The notes below the pieces were generated by a model. It had not been told where the DNA came from, searched no databases, and saw nothing but the letters and a program-made list of their open reading frames with translations. Below, in pieces: positions 39,089-50,152 of a DNA stretch of 64,000 bases. A program made the translations under genes and the position numbers. Positions within the stretch are counted from its first letter, which is position 1, and each line of letters opens with the position of its first letter. Source of the stretch: Effrenium voratum (taxonomy: Eukaryota; Sar; Dinophyceae; Suessiales; Symbiodiniaceae); the NCBI GenBank assembly GCA_963377175.1, contig CAUJNA010003502.1, positions 496,145-560,144 on the forward strand, written 5' to 3'.

Positions 39089-41337
39089 GCGGCGAAAACG
39101 AGCGAATCGAGTCACGTTCGAGTCGAGTGGATTCCTATATTTCACCCCACATCACCTTAAGGTTGCCACTTTTTGACCAGTTTTCTGTTGGTGGGTCGTG
39201 TTTAAGTTGGAAACAGGAAGACAAGTCAATCCTGCATGTGTTTGTTTGACATGCAGTTGGGCGAAAGTCGATGGCACATCCCAATTTTGGGTTAGTCATC
39301 CCCCTGACTTGCCCACATACAGGGCCAGGTGCCATTTGCTAGTGTAACCATACGAGTTTCGAAGACCGCCTTGAGATAGGCCTCGGGACTTTTCATCATG
39401 AAACAGACTTCCACACAGAGGTTGTTGGCTGGGAACGTGAGGAACCCTGAGAGACTTCGGTTTGTCCAACTATGTTGGCTGTCTTTCTGTTGGCTTAGGG
39501 ATATGGTGGGTCAAAAATAGGGTAACCCTCAAATGGCTTGCCCAAATGGAAAGGACTAAAACCTGCGGTCCATATCCTGGTGGTGACCAATTTTGACCCG
39601 TACCCAAAAAACGCGATGCAAGGGGCTCCATCGGCCTGTGACACTGCGACCCCGCGGGGAGGGCTCCAGTGGGCATAGTCTTCGGCGTACAGTCGGCGAC
39701 GGGAGCCAAGCAAAGCAACGCCCTGCACAAGCCATTGTTCCAAGGCTACCCTGTGGTTTGGAATTGGTCACCTTTGGGATTTGGTCAAGTTGTTTTTCTT
39801 TTCTTTTTGTTTACCCGGTCGGCTTTTGAACATCGGCACCAAAGGCGCACCAACCAAAGGAGTTCCGATCCCTCAGACAAGTGGGTCTTTGCAACCACCT
39901 TCTTCGAGCTCAAAAGCGAATCGACCTGAAACTGAGATAGCCTTTTTGGTTTTCCAGTTTTGGTCCAAAGTCACGGACCCCAAAGGTGATCACCTTTTTG
40001 TTTTTAGGTCCCGGCCGGTTAGGGTGGGCGTCCAGGGTTGGAATTGGGCTCCCGGAGGCTTGGATCGCAGAGAACAGCGGCCCAGACCTCGCACCTCGGT
40101 CGGGTCAGGCATTTTTGTTTGGTCGTTCGGAGGTTGCTTTTTTCGCTGGGGTCATTTTCATTTGTCTCAAATTCGGGGACCCCTTAAAGGGGAGTTTGAC
40201 TACTTGGTTTTTCACTGGGGTCATTCTTTGGTGTGTGTCTCAAACGAAAAAGTAGCCCATTTTTCAGGGGAGCCAAAAGGAAGCCGAGCACCCGGAGGGC
40301 CCCTTGGAGAAACACCCATTTTGACGATTTGTGGGCGATATTACAGTCAGACACTGGTTGGTGGTTTCCCTACCTAACACTTTAGGGGTGACTTTGATAG
40401 CGAACTTGTCGGGCCAGTTCGGTTTTCCCAGAACGATACGGCCATGGACGAGCTCCACGACTCGCACCAGTTGGGGTTGGTAATGTTTCCCAATATTCAT
40501 AGGAGTTCATTCATGCAAACTGGTGCAGGATTTTGTCCACAGTCGGGATAGTCCGTTTGTTGAGGGTGGTGTTTTTTGGGCTGCAAAGGAAAGCCGAAGG
40601 AGAACAAAGGCTCTGCTTTGGAGGGGGAATATTTTGGGATAAGCCGCAAAGCCGCTAAATTTCAAAAACAGTGGGCTTTTCTAAGAAGGCGCTTTGTTTT
40701 TTCGGTCCCCCAAAGTAGGTTGATTGGGCGAGGGGGCGGGGGGCATCGGATCTGTGGGATTTTATGCCCTTCAGTGGCTTTTTGGGATCTGGACGCCTTA
40801 AAGGGAGCTTGCTCAAACCAGCCGATGGGTTGATCATCCTTGTTGGCCCTGTTGGGTTCTGGGTGGTTCCACGTCAAACGTCGGGAGGAGGGCATGTAGT
40901 TGAAAAACCATGTTTTGGATCTCCGCTGGCTCCCTTGAAGATAGGTTTATTGGGGGGAGGGTCGACCAGACATCTCCATGGTTAGGAAGGGGTTTCTGGG
41001 GTTGATTTGGCCTTGATGAGTTGGTTTTGGCAAACCCCCGGGGGAGCTGTGTTTGCATTCTGGGTTGCTACATGTTGGTTTTGAGATCGGATGGATTCAG
41101 CAGCGGCCCAACTTGGGCCTTCTTGAGGCTTCCGAGCTGGTGGATGTTTGAAGGTGTGGTGGTGGGGGGTGAAAGAAAAGGATGGTTGATGCCTATAATT
41201 CATGGCGAAGCTTGGATTGAAAAGTACCCCCATCCTCTAATTCACCCACCTGAAAGTAGATCGTTTCTTAGGGACAACATGACAGGTTAGTCAAAGTACC
41301 CCACAAACCCTATTCTATGTTAGCCGCCTTAATAAAC

Positions 41338-41473
41338 TAGGTCCCCCACTATTGCCATTCTCTACTTGTTTTTTGGGTTGAGGGTTCGCCTACTAAAATA
41401 GACTACGGAAAAAAAAGAAGAAAACAAGAAGAAGAAAAAACGGGTACCCTTATTCCAACCTTTTTGCTGGAGC
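41338..41473 (+). mobile_element. M1 MITE-like element, copy 6 (with A-rich insertion)
   Basis: Left terminus TAGGTCCCCCA and centre CCTACTAAAATAGACTACGG are intact. An AAGAAGAAAACAAGAAGAAG tract enlarges the middle. The right end is degraded (TTGCTGGAGCC). Confidence 0.8.
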
Positions 41474-41589
41474 CAGTGGTTATAAGGGGACCAACCCCGA
41501 TGAATAGCAACCACCGCCTTTTTCCCTCAACTAGCTTGAACATCCAAGTAAGATGGTGGAAGCCACAACCCCACCTAGTAGCTTTGGTG

Positions 41590-41690
41590 CATTTTGCCAA
41601 GGGATGTTAGGACTTTAACTTTTTGCCAACTAATGGGTTTTCCACTAAACCACCAAAAGTTAAACTTTTAGCAGGGGAGCAGAAAGCAGC
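41590..41690. repeat. R3 dispersed repeat, copy 2
   Basis: CATTTTGCCAAGGGATGTTA, GGACTTTAACTTTTTGCCAA, then AAACCACCAAAAGTTA and AGCAGGGGAGCAGAAAGCAG. Close to copies at 36931 and 51806. Confidence 0.8.
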
Positions 41691-42324
41691 CGAGGTAGAT
41701 CACTTTCTTAGAGAAAATATTTTTTCGTCATGTCCGCCGAAGGACAAGCTGCCCGACGATTTCGTCGAGGAGGCTCTTGCATCCTTAGGCTGGGACGATC
41801 GGGAGCTTCTCTTTGGGTGGATTGTTGAATTGAAAATTAGCTATTTTATAACTCGTTAAATTATTATTCAATGTACCAATTACATTGCAAAATAGTGGTT
41901 TTTCTATATTTGAATATTTTTGAATGGGGGCGTTGACGCCCACAGGAGGCCTCCAAGCCCAAAAGTTGACGCACGATTTGTTGCTAGCTTGGTGATTTCG
42001 TGTTGTTTTTCCCTGTGGCGCAACCCATGCCTTCCATGTGAGCATGCATGGATGGATTTCGGGATAGAAACTTGCTGTGCATGCCATGTCTCTGTTTTAG
42101 GGAACAACCCAAAAAAGGCTTCGGGCTTTCCCTTTCGTCTCGCCTTTTAAACCCACCAAAACAGGGAGTACCAACTCACAAAAGACGAGCTACCCATGCG
42201 AGCCACCAGTCGCCCAAAAAGAAAAGGCGGAGATCCGCCCCTGATTTTTGTTCGGTTTCCACGTTTTTTTTTTGGCAGAGCTATTGGCTGGTGGCGGTTC
42301 AGTAGGTTTTTAGTTGTTTTGAGT

Positions 42325-42400
42325 TGGCTTGGTGGTTGGGTTTTCATTTAACCCACTAAGAGTCATTGTTTAAGCAGGGGATCTGCGGACAGCCCAGATA
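42325..42400. repeat. R2 dispersed repeat, diverged copy
   Basis: GGTGGTTGGGTTTTCATTTA, ACCCACTAAGAG and AGCAGGGGATCTGCGGACAG align with the R2 copies at 22858 and 37266. Confidence 0.65.
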
Positions 42401-44844
42401 TTAATACCATTCTGACTCATATTAAGAGAACAAGGATGAAGTCGTACCCAGCTGGCTTTCTGATTGGAGGCTTCAGTTGAGATGGATCCTGATCACTTTT
42501 TTGGGGAACACCTCTCGTTCCTTTAGGGGTAACCCCTCGAGAATTGGACAACCCCTCCATTGAGGTTTGTTGGAGTAACCGCGATTCCTTCTATGACTCA
42601 GGTGTTGGATACTTTATCTCCCAACGCAACATGGCTCCCACCAGTGTCTGGTCCCTTGAAGGAGATGGCAACCAAACCATGGAGAATAAGGAGTAGTTTA
42701 GTGGATAGATGTGTTCATACTTCCAAAGACAAATACAGGCGCATACACACTTGCTGAACTAAGTAAAGGATACATGGCACAATGTTGACACAGGACTGGC
42801 ATGGTCTTTTCCCAGCCCTGTTCAACTTTCTTAGGTTGTGTTTGTTGTTCAATCGGTTGAATCCTGTTCGAGTTTCTGGACATTGTCATGATTGGTAGAT
42901 ACATCATGTTCAGACTAATCCGTGACAAACGAAACGGAACACTGCCACTGCACGCTGGTCGGCACATTAAATGTGTGAACTTCCAGGGGAACTCTTTGAG
43001 TGCCACAAGCCGGTTCGGCCAATCAACAGGTTTTCTGGGTTTGGTTCATGTTTGGTCATGGCTCCCCTTACATGCCAATCACGAAGTATGTATTCAAGTT
43101 TCATGAAGATGGCACCATCCTCCGTACAAAAAAATGTGCCACCTACAGGATCTGTGAACTATGTGCATTCAAAATGACACCCTCAAAAATGCTCCCCCGT
43201 TTTTAAGGGGAAACCGCCAGGTTTACTTGATTGGACCCAGTTGAGAAGAAGTGGGTGACTGGACTTTGGGTACACTGGTACAAAACCTGTGCCTGCGCCT
43301 GTGCAGGTGGAGGAGATGTCGCAACTCGGTCATTCAGTTTAGGCGCATGAGCCCATGGCGAAAATTGCCAACGCTCCCTCAACAAAACATGGCAAGATTG
43401 GGTGAACCTCATGTTTTTGTGGTAGACATTGGGCTGGCCCCCGCATGCCCTTCCCAAAGCATAACTCGGTCAGTCGCTACATGCAGGGCCGTTTTGCCAC
43501 GGATGCGTCGGCACAATGAACCCCGAGGAAACCGGGCGAGAAAGAAGACGCCTTGGCTTGGCTGGCTGGGATGCGTGAGGAAGGCTTTTGGGAGCAACAC
43601 CTTTGGGCAGTTTCGTTTTGTTTCATGTTTTTTTGTTTGTTTTTGCCACTTCCTTTGGGCAGTGTTGTTCATGGTTTTTCTCACTTCTCGAGTTCCTGGA
43701 CTTTAGTCACTTTTTTGGGTTTGGACCATTTAGGGGTAAACAGAACATGCGGACTCGTTTTTATCCCATCCACTCAGAAAGTGGGTTTTGGGAAGGCTTC
43801 GTTTTTGAAGACATGGAGCTGACACACAAGATACATTTGAACCAGGCCAACAGGAAGATCTGGAAATTCGAGCGTGTCAGGCGCGCAACAACACCCAGGG
43901 GGTCTTTTATTTGAATACACACAGCCACTCCAACAGGTGTGGGTCCAAACAGGGGCAACCGCGGGTGCTAAGACCGGTAGTGGCTGAATTCCCGTAGCTC
44001 AGTTGCGACCAGAGCGACTCGACGTGGGTTGATTGTGGCTGCTTTCCGAGCTGGTCCGGATCCGAAACGTTCGAAGCTGAGGTCGTTTCGTTTAGGCAGA
44101 GTAGTGTCGATCATGGCTGAGAATTGCTTTACGGTTCTGATGATTTTGCCCATTGTTGTGCTCCAAGCCAAGTTTCCACAATTTAAAACCATTCCCCAGA
44201 AGGGTGCCCGCAAAAGAATGAGACGCCTATGTGTATGGTCATTTGGCCCCGTTCCCTCTGCTTCATTTAAGAACTCACAGTCGCCAAGCTTTGGGACTTT
44301 TAAGTTGGGAACCGAGACTTCATAATTAGCCCCCTTGACAGGGTATCCGATTTGGAGGAACGCCTATGTGATGCAGCGTGGTTCCAGGGTCAACTTGCCG
44401 CGGCCTGACAACGAACATGTGCGCTCCTGTCTTGCGCTTCTCTTTACGAGCCCAAGCGAAACTTGTTCTGCAAACTCAAAATGGACCTCCTCTTGGTTGG
44501 TGTTTACAGGGAAAGCAATTTGGAACCAACCATTGTAGGGATTCCTCTGAGAAACACCCGTGTAGAGTCAACTCAGGTTCCGAGACACTAGCCCCCACTT
44601 TTCTGGAAGGGTTCCCTTGGAAGCTTTTTTGACGGAGGTCCTGGAGGCTCTTTTTTTAGTTCAATCGGCAAGATCCACCCTAGCTGCTCATAGCCCATGC
44701 ACTTAAATTTGCAGGTAAACCACCAGGATGGGTATTCCGGAGCTCCTCCTAGCGACGGGAAAAAAACACCAAAGACCAACAAACATCCAGACCCCGCCCC
44801 CCTAAAGCCCGCATTTCGCGTTCACGTTTTGTCCGGCAACCGAG

Positions 44845-44928
44845 GCCATGACGGGGGAGGACGATGTAGACATGACCCCAGTGGTGGACGACCGCAAAGT
44901 GGGCGATCCCAATCCTCCGGAGATCAAG
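44845..44928 (+). CDS. UBA-domain protein gene, exon 6 (end of UBA 1 and linker)
   Basis: Encodes AMTGEDDVDMTPVVDDRKVG, DPNPPEIK. The stretch AMTGEDDVDMTPV lines up with NWLTEHADDADIDLPL of exon 9, the end of the second UBA, which supports a tandem duplication. The exon boundary falls at the same place in both repeats. Acceptor CGAG at 44844; donor GC at 44929. ATG at 44848 could in principle be an initiator, but the repeat alignment argues for an internal exon. Confidence 0.6.
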
Positions 44929-46092
44929 GCGCGGGGGTTCTACTCTTTAAAGCAGCCGCTCTGTGGTCCTTTTGAACCCTGCATAGACCCCCGAAAAAAA
45001 TGGCCGCAGCCCCAAACCGCATTTCTTCTTTGGTGGGCTGCAAACTGTGGCTTTCCCTGAGCCCACATCTCCAATGTGATGGTTTAACCATCTCTTGGGC
45101 CAAGGGAATCCGACCTCTCGGGTGCTTCGACACCCCTACATGGGTGCTTTTTTGGCCTTTGTTTTTCTCTTTTTCTAGGGGGGGTATCCTCAAAGTCAAC
45201 GACCAACACCTGCGCCCTTTCAGTTCTTGTGGAATCCCACAACACATTTTCAGGAGTATTCGACGAACCGTCGGAGAAATCGGACTTAAACTTAGACTTG
45301 AACACGAACTTACCAATTCTACGAGACTGCTTGATGAAGTGGGTGGCCGGCTTGTGGCCGGCTTGTTGTCTCCAGTCCCATTTTAGCCTTTGCCGCCTTT
45401 GAGGTGACCTGACAAAAATCCTTTGAAAGATTTGTTGGTAGGGAATGAACCGCACCGGGTGTTGGGCATTCCCTCAATCTCCCTGCTGAGCACCAGCGAG
45501 GAATAAGGATCTCCTTTCGGGAGATGCCTTTTTGGATGAGTTCTATCTCTTCAATTGCAGAGGGGGCGAAGCCCTTGACCATCAACCACCAGAGGGCGCC
45601 CTTTTTTCCGAAAATCCGGCGGAGGTCTAGTGGAAGCATACACATCCGGTGAAAAAGCGAAAACAAGGGGTGGAAAGGTAAACCAGGAACTCGGTGCAGC
45701 ATCTACTTTCGGGCTATGAGTGCAGGTACAGGTACAAGTATGTGATTACTGGTGTACATTCTCCCCAGGTAAGGTATAGTACCCCTTCGCTTGGGGTCCT
45801 ATGTGTCTACTTTACCCAACTGCAAACCAAGCGTACTTGTCCAAAGTCGACTTTTGACCTTTTGGTTTCTCGTTTTTGGTCCATATTTAGTCATTGATCC
45901 AAAAGGTGATCACCTTTTACCTCCAGGTACCTGGGACACGCGAGCAAAACTTCTTTTCCTAGGTCCCCAAGTGGTGCCCTTCTCTCTCCTTTTTTGGTTG
46001 CAAGAGGGTTCCCCTACTAAAATAGACCACAGAAAAAAGTTGGTACCGTTATTCTAACCTCTCAAATGTGGAGGACCTACTCTCGTTGCCAG
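44929..46092. other. Intron 6 of the UBA gene
   Basis: 1.16 kb, GC donor, CCAG|GAG acceptor. M1 copy 7 occupies 45960-46079, ending 13 bp before exon 7. Confidence 0.6.
45960..46079 (+). mobile_element. M1 MITE-like element, copy 7
   Basis: A 120 bp copy of the subtype with ACCTCTCAAATGTGGAGGACC at the right end. It lies 13 bp upstream of UBA exon 7, so its right end overlaps the region where a branch point and acceptor would be. Confidence 0.85.
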
Positions 46093-46161
46093 GAGAAGGT
46101 GAGGCAGGACTTGCTGCAGCAGGTCTTGGAGATGGGCTTCTCCGAGGTTCGGGCGGAGAAA
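46093..46161 (+). CDS. UBA-domain protein gene, exon 7 (start of UBA 2)
   Basis: Encodes EKVRQDLLQQVLEMGFSEVR and AEK. LLQQVLEMGF is helix 1 plus the Met-Gly-Phe loop of a UBA domain, and the exon ends inside helix 2 (RAEK|ALYK). Acceptor CCAG at 46092; donor GC at 46162 (AAA|GCCACT), and exon 8 begins GCC, so GCC is present on both sides. The exon is sandwiched between M1 copies 7 and 8, which are in opposite orientation. Confidence 0.75.
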
Positions 46162-46222
46162 GCCACTCGATGGAATCGAGCGGATTTCGGGGGAGGAACA
46201 CATTGGCCCGGGAGGGGTTGAC

Positions 46223-46335
46223 TAGGTCCTCCAGATTTGAGAGGTTAGAATAAGGGTACCAGCTTTTTCTGTGGTCTATTTTAGTAGGGGAACCCTCCCC
46301 AAAAAAGGGTAAAAAGGAACTACTGGGGGACCTAG
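46223..46335 (-). mobile_element. M1 MITE-like element, copy 8 (inverted, with 5 bp target duplication)
   Basis: The only minus-strand M1 copy. It is flanked by a perfect direct repeat TTGAC (46218-46222 and 46336-46340), a likely target-site duplication. The terminus next to the duplication is TAGGTCC on one side and GGACCTAG on the other. Confidence 0.9.
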
Positions 46336-46746
46336 TTGACAAGATTCGAGTGGGGAATGCCCATAGGTGTTCAATCCATGAATGCAATGTATCACTAAAC
46401 ATGAACCGGAAGTCAACATATGATGTTTGGTTGAGGGCAAAAGCTGGGACATATTGGAACATCTTGTTTGAGGAGTCTCCTTTTGCGAACCCTCTGTTTG
46501 GTTCCATTCAAGTCTTTGGCCCTAGGAAGCGAAACGAGGTGGAAGAGCCAGTTCCAATTTCGGTCACCAATCTTCAGGGTTTCGTCCATTTGCCGTTCTG
46601 GGAGCCTCCGAAAGTGGCGGTTGTTTCAATGGAAACCACCAGTTAATTGATCAACTTTTCTTTTGTCGAAATCCAGTGACTTCTGATCTTTTGGTTCCAA
46701 AAAGTCGTTAGCGATTGTCAGGTCAAGTTGGAACTTGTACCTATCC

Positions 46747-46855
46747 TAGGTCCCCCAGTGGTGCTTTTACCCTTTTTTGGGGGAGGGTTCCCCTACCAAA
46801 ATAGACAAAACAAGTTGGTACCTTTATTCTAAGCTCTCAAGTCTGGAGGACCTAG
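46747..46855 (+). mobile_element. M1 MITE-like element, copy 9 (with 5 bp target duplication)
   Basis: A 109 bp copy, flanked by the direct repeat TATCC (46742-46746 and 46856-46860). The insertion is probably recent, since the repeat is intact. Confidence 0.9.
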
Positions 46856-47507
46856 TATCCATACGCAAAGGTGTCCTGCAATTGGTCCAGCTCGCGTGAG
46901 TCTGCCCGATTTGCTGAAAACACCTTGGCGCCTGTTTTGCTTTCCTGGCTTCCATGGGCTTGTTGTTGTTTGGTTTTACGGGGGAATCTGCGACTACCGT
47001 AAAGTATGCTTGGCTTTTCCAGGCAACAACGCAACTGGAGGTTGCTCATGAGAAACAACCTAGAGTTGCTCCGATCCCCAGAAGCACAGGACAAACCACT
47101 CGCCTTGGATCAGTGCCAGGGCCTTCAAAGCAAACTTGAGGTCGGTAAGATCTGAACTTTCCGCCACTGTAACCGACGCAGGACTTAGTTCTGGTTTAGG
47201 GATTCCTGTCGACTCCCTCTTCAGACTCTTATTCGAGGTTCCGCTTGTCGTTTTAACCATCACTCTTTCAGCCAACATACCCATTCCTTGCAGCCAACTG
47301 AGGTGACTCTTGACAGAAGTATCAGCAAGCCAACGGTTCCACACTAGTATCTAAACAAGGGCACGCCCTTCCCCTGTCACCTGGCAATTCACTAAACGCG
47401 AGACAAATGCTTGACTATTTTTGGTGGGTGTTTGCTAGTTTAGTTTAAACAGATCCTGTAGGGGTGCTTGTGATTTGGGTCACTGCCAAGCTATGCTTTG
47501 CCCTAAT

Positions 47508-47616
47508 CTTCCATTTGCTTAAGAATATGTTTGTCTTTTCCCTTGTTGGTTTTGAAAGGAAGTTATCACTACTGGACCTATGTTTTTTTTGTCCAGGGGC
47601 CTTAACCAAATGGAAG
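47508..47616. mobile_element. M3 MITE-like element, copy 1
   Basis: A 109 bp element with termini CTTCCATTTGCTTAAG and CTTAACCAAATGGAAG. The interior TTGTTGGTTTTGAAAGGA and TATCACTACT is shared with 50521-50627. Confidence 0.85.
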
Positions 47617-47682
47617 TTATGGACAAGGGAAGTCAGCGGCACCCACCTTTGGACGCCGAAGCCTTGGAGACGCCGAACCGAG

Positions 47683-47721
47683 GCCCTGTACAAGACAGAC
47701 AACGCCGGCTTGGAGTATGCC
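47683..47721 (+). CDS. UBA-domain protein gene, exon 8 (39 nt, UBA 2 helices 2-3)
   Basis: Encodes ALYKTDNAGLEYA. Joined in phase to exons 7 and 9 it completes a textbook UBA: RAEK-ALYKTDNAGLEYA-INWLTEH. Acceptor CGAG at 47682; donor GT at 47722, the only clear GT donor in this gene. The flanking frame stays open for longer (47.63-47.88 kb), but the sequence outside these 39 nt does not fit the domain. Confidence 0.7.
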
Positions 47722-48327
47722 GTGCCTTGGCAGCCGCAGGTCTTTGAGCGCTGTGTGGTCTTTCCGATTCGAAAGATGGACGAGTGGGGGGAGCCGCCGG
47801 TTTTTTTTGTGTACCCTCTTTGGAGCTTGATTGAAAGAAGAACCGGTGAATGTTTTTTTACTAGCCCCGCAGCAAAGAGGAGCCTTTGAAAGGCTGGAAC
47901 TTTAGCCAGTTGGAAAAAAACCAAGGGACTCTAGGGTTCCTTTTTTTCCTTTCCAATATGTGTTGTTGACCCCCTCCTTTCCCCCCACCCAATTATCGTA
48001 TCCGAAGAATGATGGGGTCGACTGGGGGATTCCTCCATTGGCTTCCTCAAAAGACAGGCAATTGCCTGAAGTCGTGCAGATTGGGGCCTGAGTTTGATCG
48101 AGTTCCAGGAAGCAATGGAAAGCTTGCCAAGTTATGAAGGGTTTTTTGGCGTATGCATGGTGCATATGGGCAGAATTACCTTGTTTCTGATACCTGAGCC
48201 CACATTTTTGGATGGGTGTTTTTTGGAGAATCCAAGGGAAGCTAACAGGCAACTAACACCATATGAGGTTCCCTCCTGGGGAGATATTCTGATCCACTCG
48301 CACAACTCTTGTGAACAAACCCATCAG
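47722..48327. other. Intron 8 of the UBA gene
   Basis: 606 bp, GT-AG. No element or gene recognised inside it. Confidence 0.6.
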
Positions 48328-48409
48328 ATCAACTGGCTCACCGAGCACGCGGATGATGCTGACATCGACCTGCCCCTGCTGAAGCCGCCTCCGCCGAAGC
48401 CCAAAATGA
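48328..48409 (+). CDS. UBA-domain protein gene, exon 9 (end of UBA 2)
   Basis: Encodes INWLTEHADDADIDLPLLKP then PPPKPKM, ending in phase 1. 'W-L-x-E-H-x-D-D-x-D-I-D-x-P' is the standard C-terminal end of UBA domains of UBXN1/USP5-type proteins. Acceptor ATCAG at 48327; donor GC at 48410. The phase-1 split codon becomes Ser with exon 10 (A|GC), and exon 10 itself starts with GC. Confidence 0.8.
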
Positions 48410-49408
48410 GCTGCTTGGCAAGGACGTGCAAGCGAATCGACCTTGGACGTTTTCTTCACTGTGCTTGGCAAGTGTTTTTTGTTGGTTCTGTTCATTGTTA
48501 GTCGCGGGCTGCAGAAAACTGCGTTTTTGCAACCATACCAAGGGTTGTGACCTTTTCTTGGCTGCCCTCCGGTTTTTGTTACATTCGGTCATTTCCCATA
48601 CACGGCCAGGTCGTGCACCTTCAAGGTGTTTGAGTTTGCAACCATGCCCCCGCAAGTCAGTCTCATTGGGCAGACTGGGCGAAGGTTGGCCGGTGTCCCA
48701 AACTGAAGATGGCGAGACAGCGCGGCCGCAAAGTCGATGGTACGCACCGCGCAAGCTTGCGTGTGGCTTCGGAAGAGTTTAATCTGAGGAAGGACATGTG
48801 ACACGCAGAAAGTATAAGCTTTTGTGGCTCGCGGTGCTGGTTGAGTGCCTGGGAGGGCTGCGTTTGCCAAGTTTATCAAGACAACCAGCTGGGCTGTCAC
48901 TCTCTGCTTGCGCTTTCTTTTGCCATGCCAGAACGGGTCCAGAAGCCGATAACGCTTTGTGAAGAAGTTGTTGTTCGCCGAAAGTGCTTTGGGAGGCCAC
49001 AGCTTAGACAATTTGGTTTGCACCCAAATTTGGACATGTTTTGAAAGTGGTTTTGAATCGTGTTTCGGGCAACTATGTCGGGCGAAATCTTTGCGCTGTG
49101 GGCAGATATCGCTCCGAATCTGCAACAACACCTTTGTTCGAACTACTTTTTGAAAAGTCGAAACACGCATATTGCAAACAGTATTCACGCATGTGGCTGA
49201 AGGTTCTGGATTCGCCTCCCTCCCGCCCTGCACTCCTGCAGTTGGCAGGCGCTTTATTGGACCTGCCAAAGCAGCCCCATCTCATGCTCCTTGCGCTTTG
49301 CACTGAGATGTGCATTTCATCTAAAGCGGCAAGGCATGTGAGCCATGAAATGGTAACTCTCTCACCATTGGGGTTGCTCAGAGACACCCAACCGGTTGAT
49401 CAACTGAG
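48410..49408. other. Intron 9 of the UBA gene
   Basis: 1.0 kb, GC donor, CTGAG|GC acceptor. No element recognised. Confidence 0.6.
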
Positions 49409-49467
49409 GCAAGGAGGAGGCGGAGGCCAAGGCTCTTGAGCTGCAGCAAAAGCTCCGAGAGAAACGG
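49409..49467 (+). CDS. UBA-domain protein gene, exon 10 (charged helix)
   Basis: Encodes SKEEAEAKALELQQKLREKR (with the split Ser). In UBXN1-like and related proteins a 'K-M-T/S-x-E-E-A-x-x-K-A-x-E-L-Q-x-K-x-R-x-K-R' helix follows the zinc-finger-like or UBA region, so order and sequence agree with the family. A GC donor at 49468 (CGG|GCCGGG) is assumed; the frame remains open to about 49505, where M1 copy 10 begins. Confidence 0.7.
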
Positions 49468-49505
49468 GCCGGGGACCACAGGCCACGGATGCTGGGTACT
49501 TGGAC

Positions 49506-49640
49506 TAGGCCCCCCAGCAATTGGTGCAACCTTTCTGTCCCCTTTCTGGTTGGGAGATTCGGTTCCCCTACTAAAATAGACCAAACAGGGAAAAAAAACG
49601 GTTACCCACTTATTCTAACCTCTCAAATCTGGAGGCCCTG
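49506..49640 (+). mobile_element. M1 MITE-like element, copy 10 (diverged ends)
   Basis: Termini TAGGCCCCCCAG and CTGGAGGCCCTGG carry the same T-to-C change in both arms, so the inverted repeat is still matched. This suggests a subfamily or gene conversion between the arms. Confidence 0.75.
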
Positions 49641-50045
49641 GATCTTCGATGCGCCGAGCATGTGGTGATCGCCACTTGTGTGAAAAAAAAAGCCGCGCCT
49701 TTACGCGAGGTAAGGCTTCCAGAGGGGAGGTGCATGTGCGGAACGCCAGAACGATAAGGAAGAAAACAATCGATAACGGTGTTGAGGCTCAATTAAAAGG
49801 GTATGGGGTGTTCTTACAACCCCCACTTTTTTTTTGTTGGTATTTGTTTTTCACCCTATATGAAGGTTAACCCCACTGAAGGGGGCGGATTTGTAACCGA
49901 AGGGTTACCGTTTCAACTTAATTACTGACTGGGCGGATCGAACACCCAAGTACCTACAAGCCATCCCTTTTACTTGCCTTCTGCGTGGCTCCCCAAAGGG
50001 AGCTGGGTTTAAAGAAAGGGAAGCCGAAAGGATCACCGAAACCAT

Positions 50046-50152
50046 TTTGAAAGGGTTGGGTTACAGGAAATTCTAAAGGAAAACTGCTGATTTTGGGTGT
50101 TTTGGGGCCATTTCCTGTAGATTTCCCTGTAACAAACCCTTTCAATTTTTGA
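50046..50152. mobile_element. M4 inverted-repeat element with ~38 bp arms
   Basis: The left arm TTTTGAAAGGGTTGGGTTAC, AGGAAATTCTAAAGGAAA is the imperfect reverse complement of the right arm TTTCCTGTAGATTTCCCTGT, AACAAACCCTTTCAATTTT. A spacer of about 30 bp lies between. Only one copy is seen in the window. Confidence 0.7.

Larger units (their letters stand above)
39089..44844. other. Intron 5 of the UBA gene
   Basis: 5.8 kb with GC donor and CGAG|GCC acceptor; CTGAGGC at the donor mirrors CGAGGC at the acceptor. It holds an M2 fragment (about 40515-40548), M1 copy 6 (41338-41473), an R3 copy (41590-41690) and a degenerate R2 copy (42325-42400). A coding-like island at about 41738-41815 (reading DKLPDDFVEEALASLGWDDR) does not join in phase with the UBA exons and was left out. 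Confidence 0.5.
46162..47682. other. Intron 7 of the UBA gene
   Basis: 1.5 kb, GC donor, CGAG|GCC acceptor. Contains M1 copies 8 (inverted) and 9, and an M3 element (47508-47616) that ends 66 bp before exon 8. Confidence 0.65.

Noticed and set aside
41738..41815. Possible UBA-gene exon (LPDDFVEEALASLGWDD)
   Set aside because: It does not join in phase with exons 5 and 6 and has no equivalent in the second UBA repeat.
47464..47889. 141-residue frame around exon 8
   Set aside because: Only the 39 nt at 47683-47721 fits the UBA domain; the front part lies within an M3 element.
49644..49750. Coding-like segment after M1 copy 10
   Set aside because: No phase-compatible place in the UBA protein and no recognised domain.
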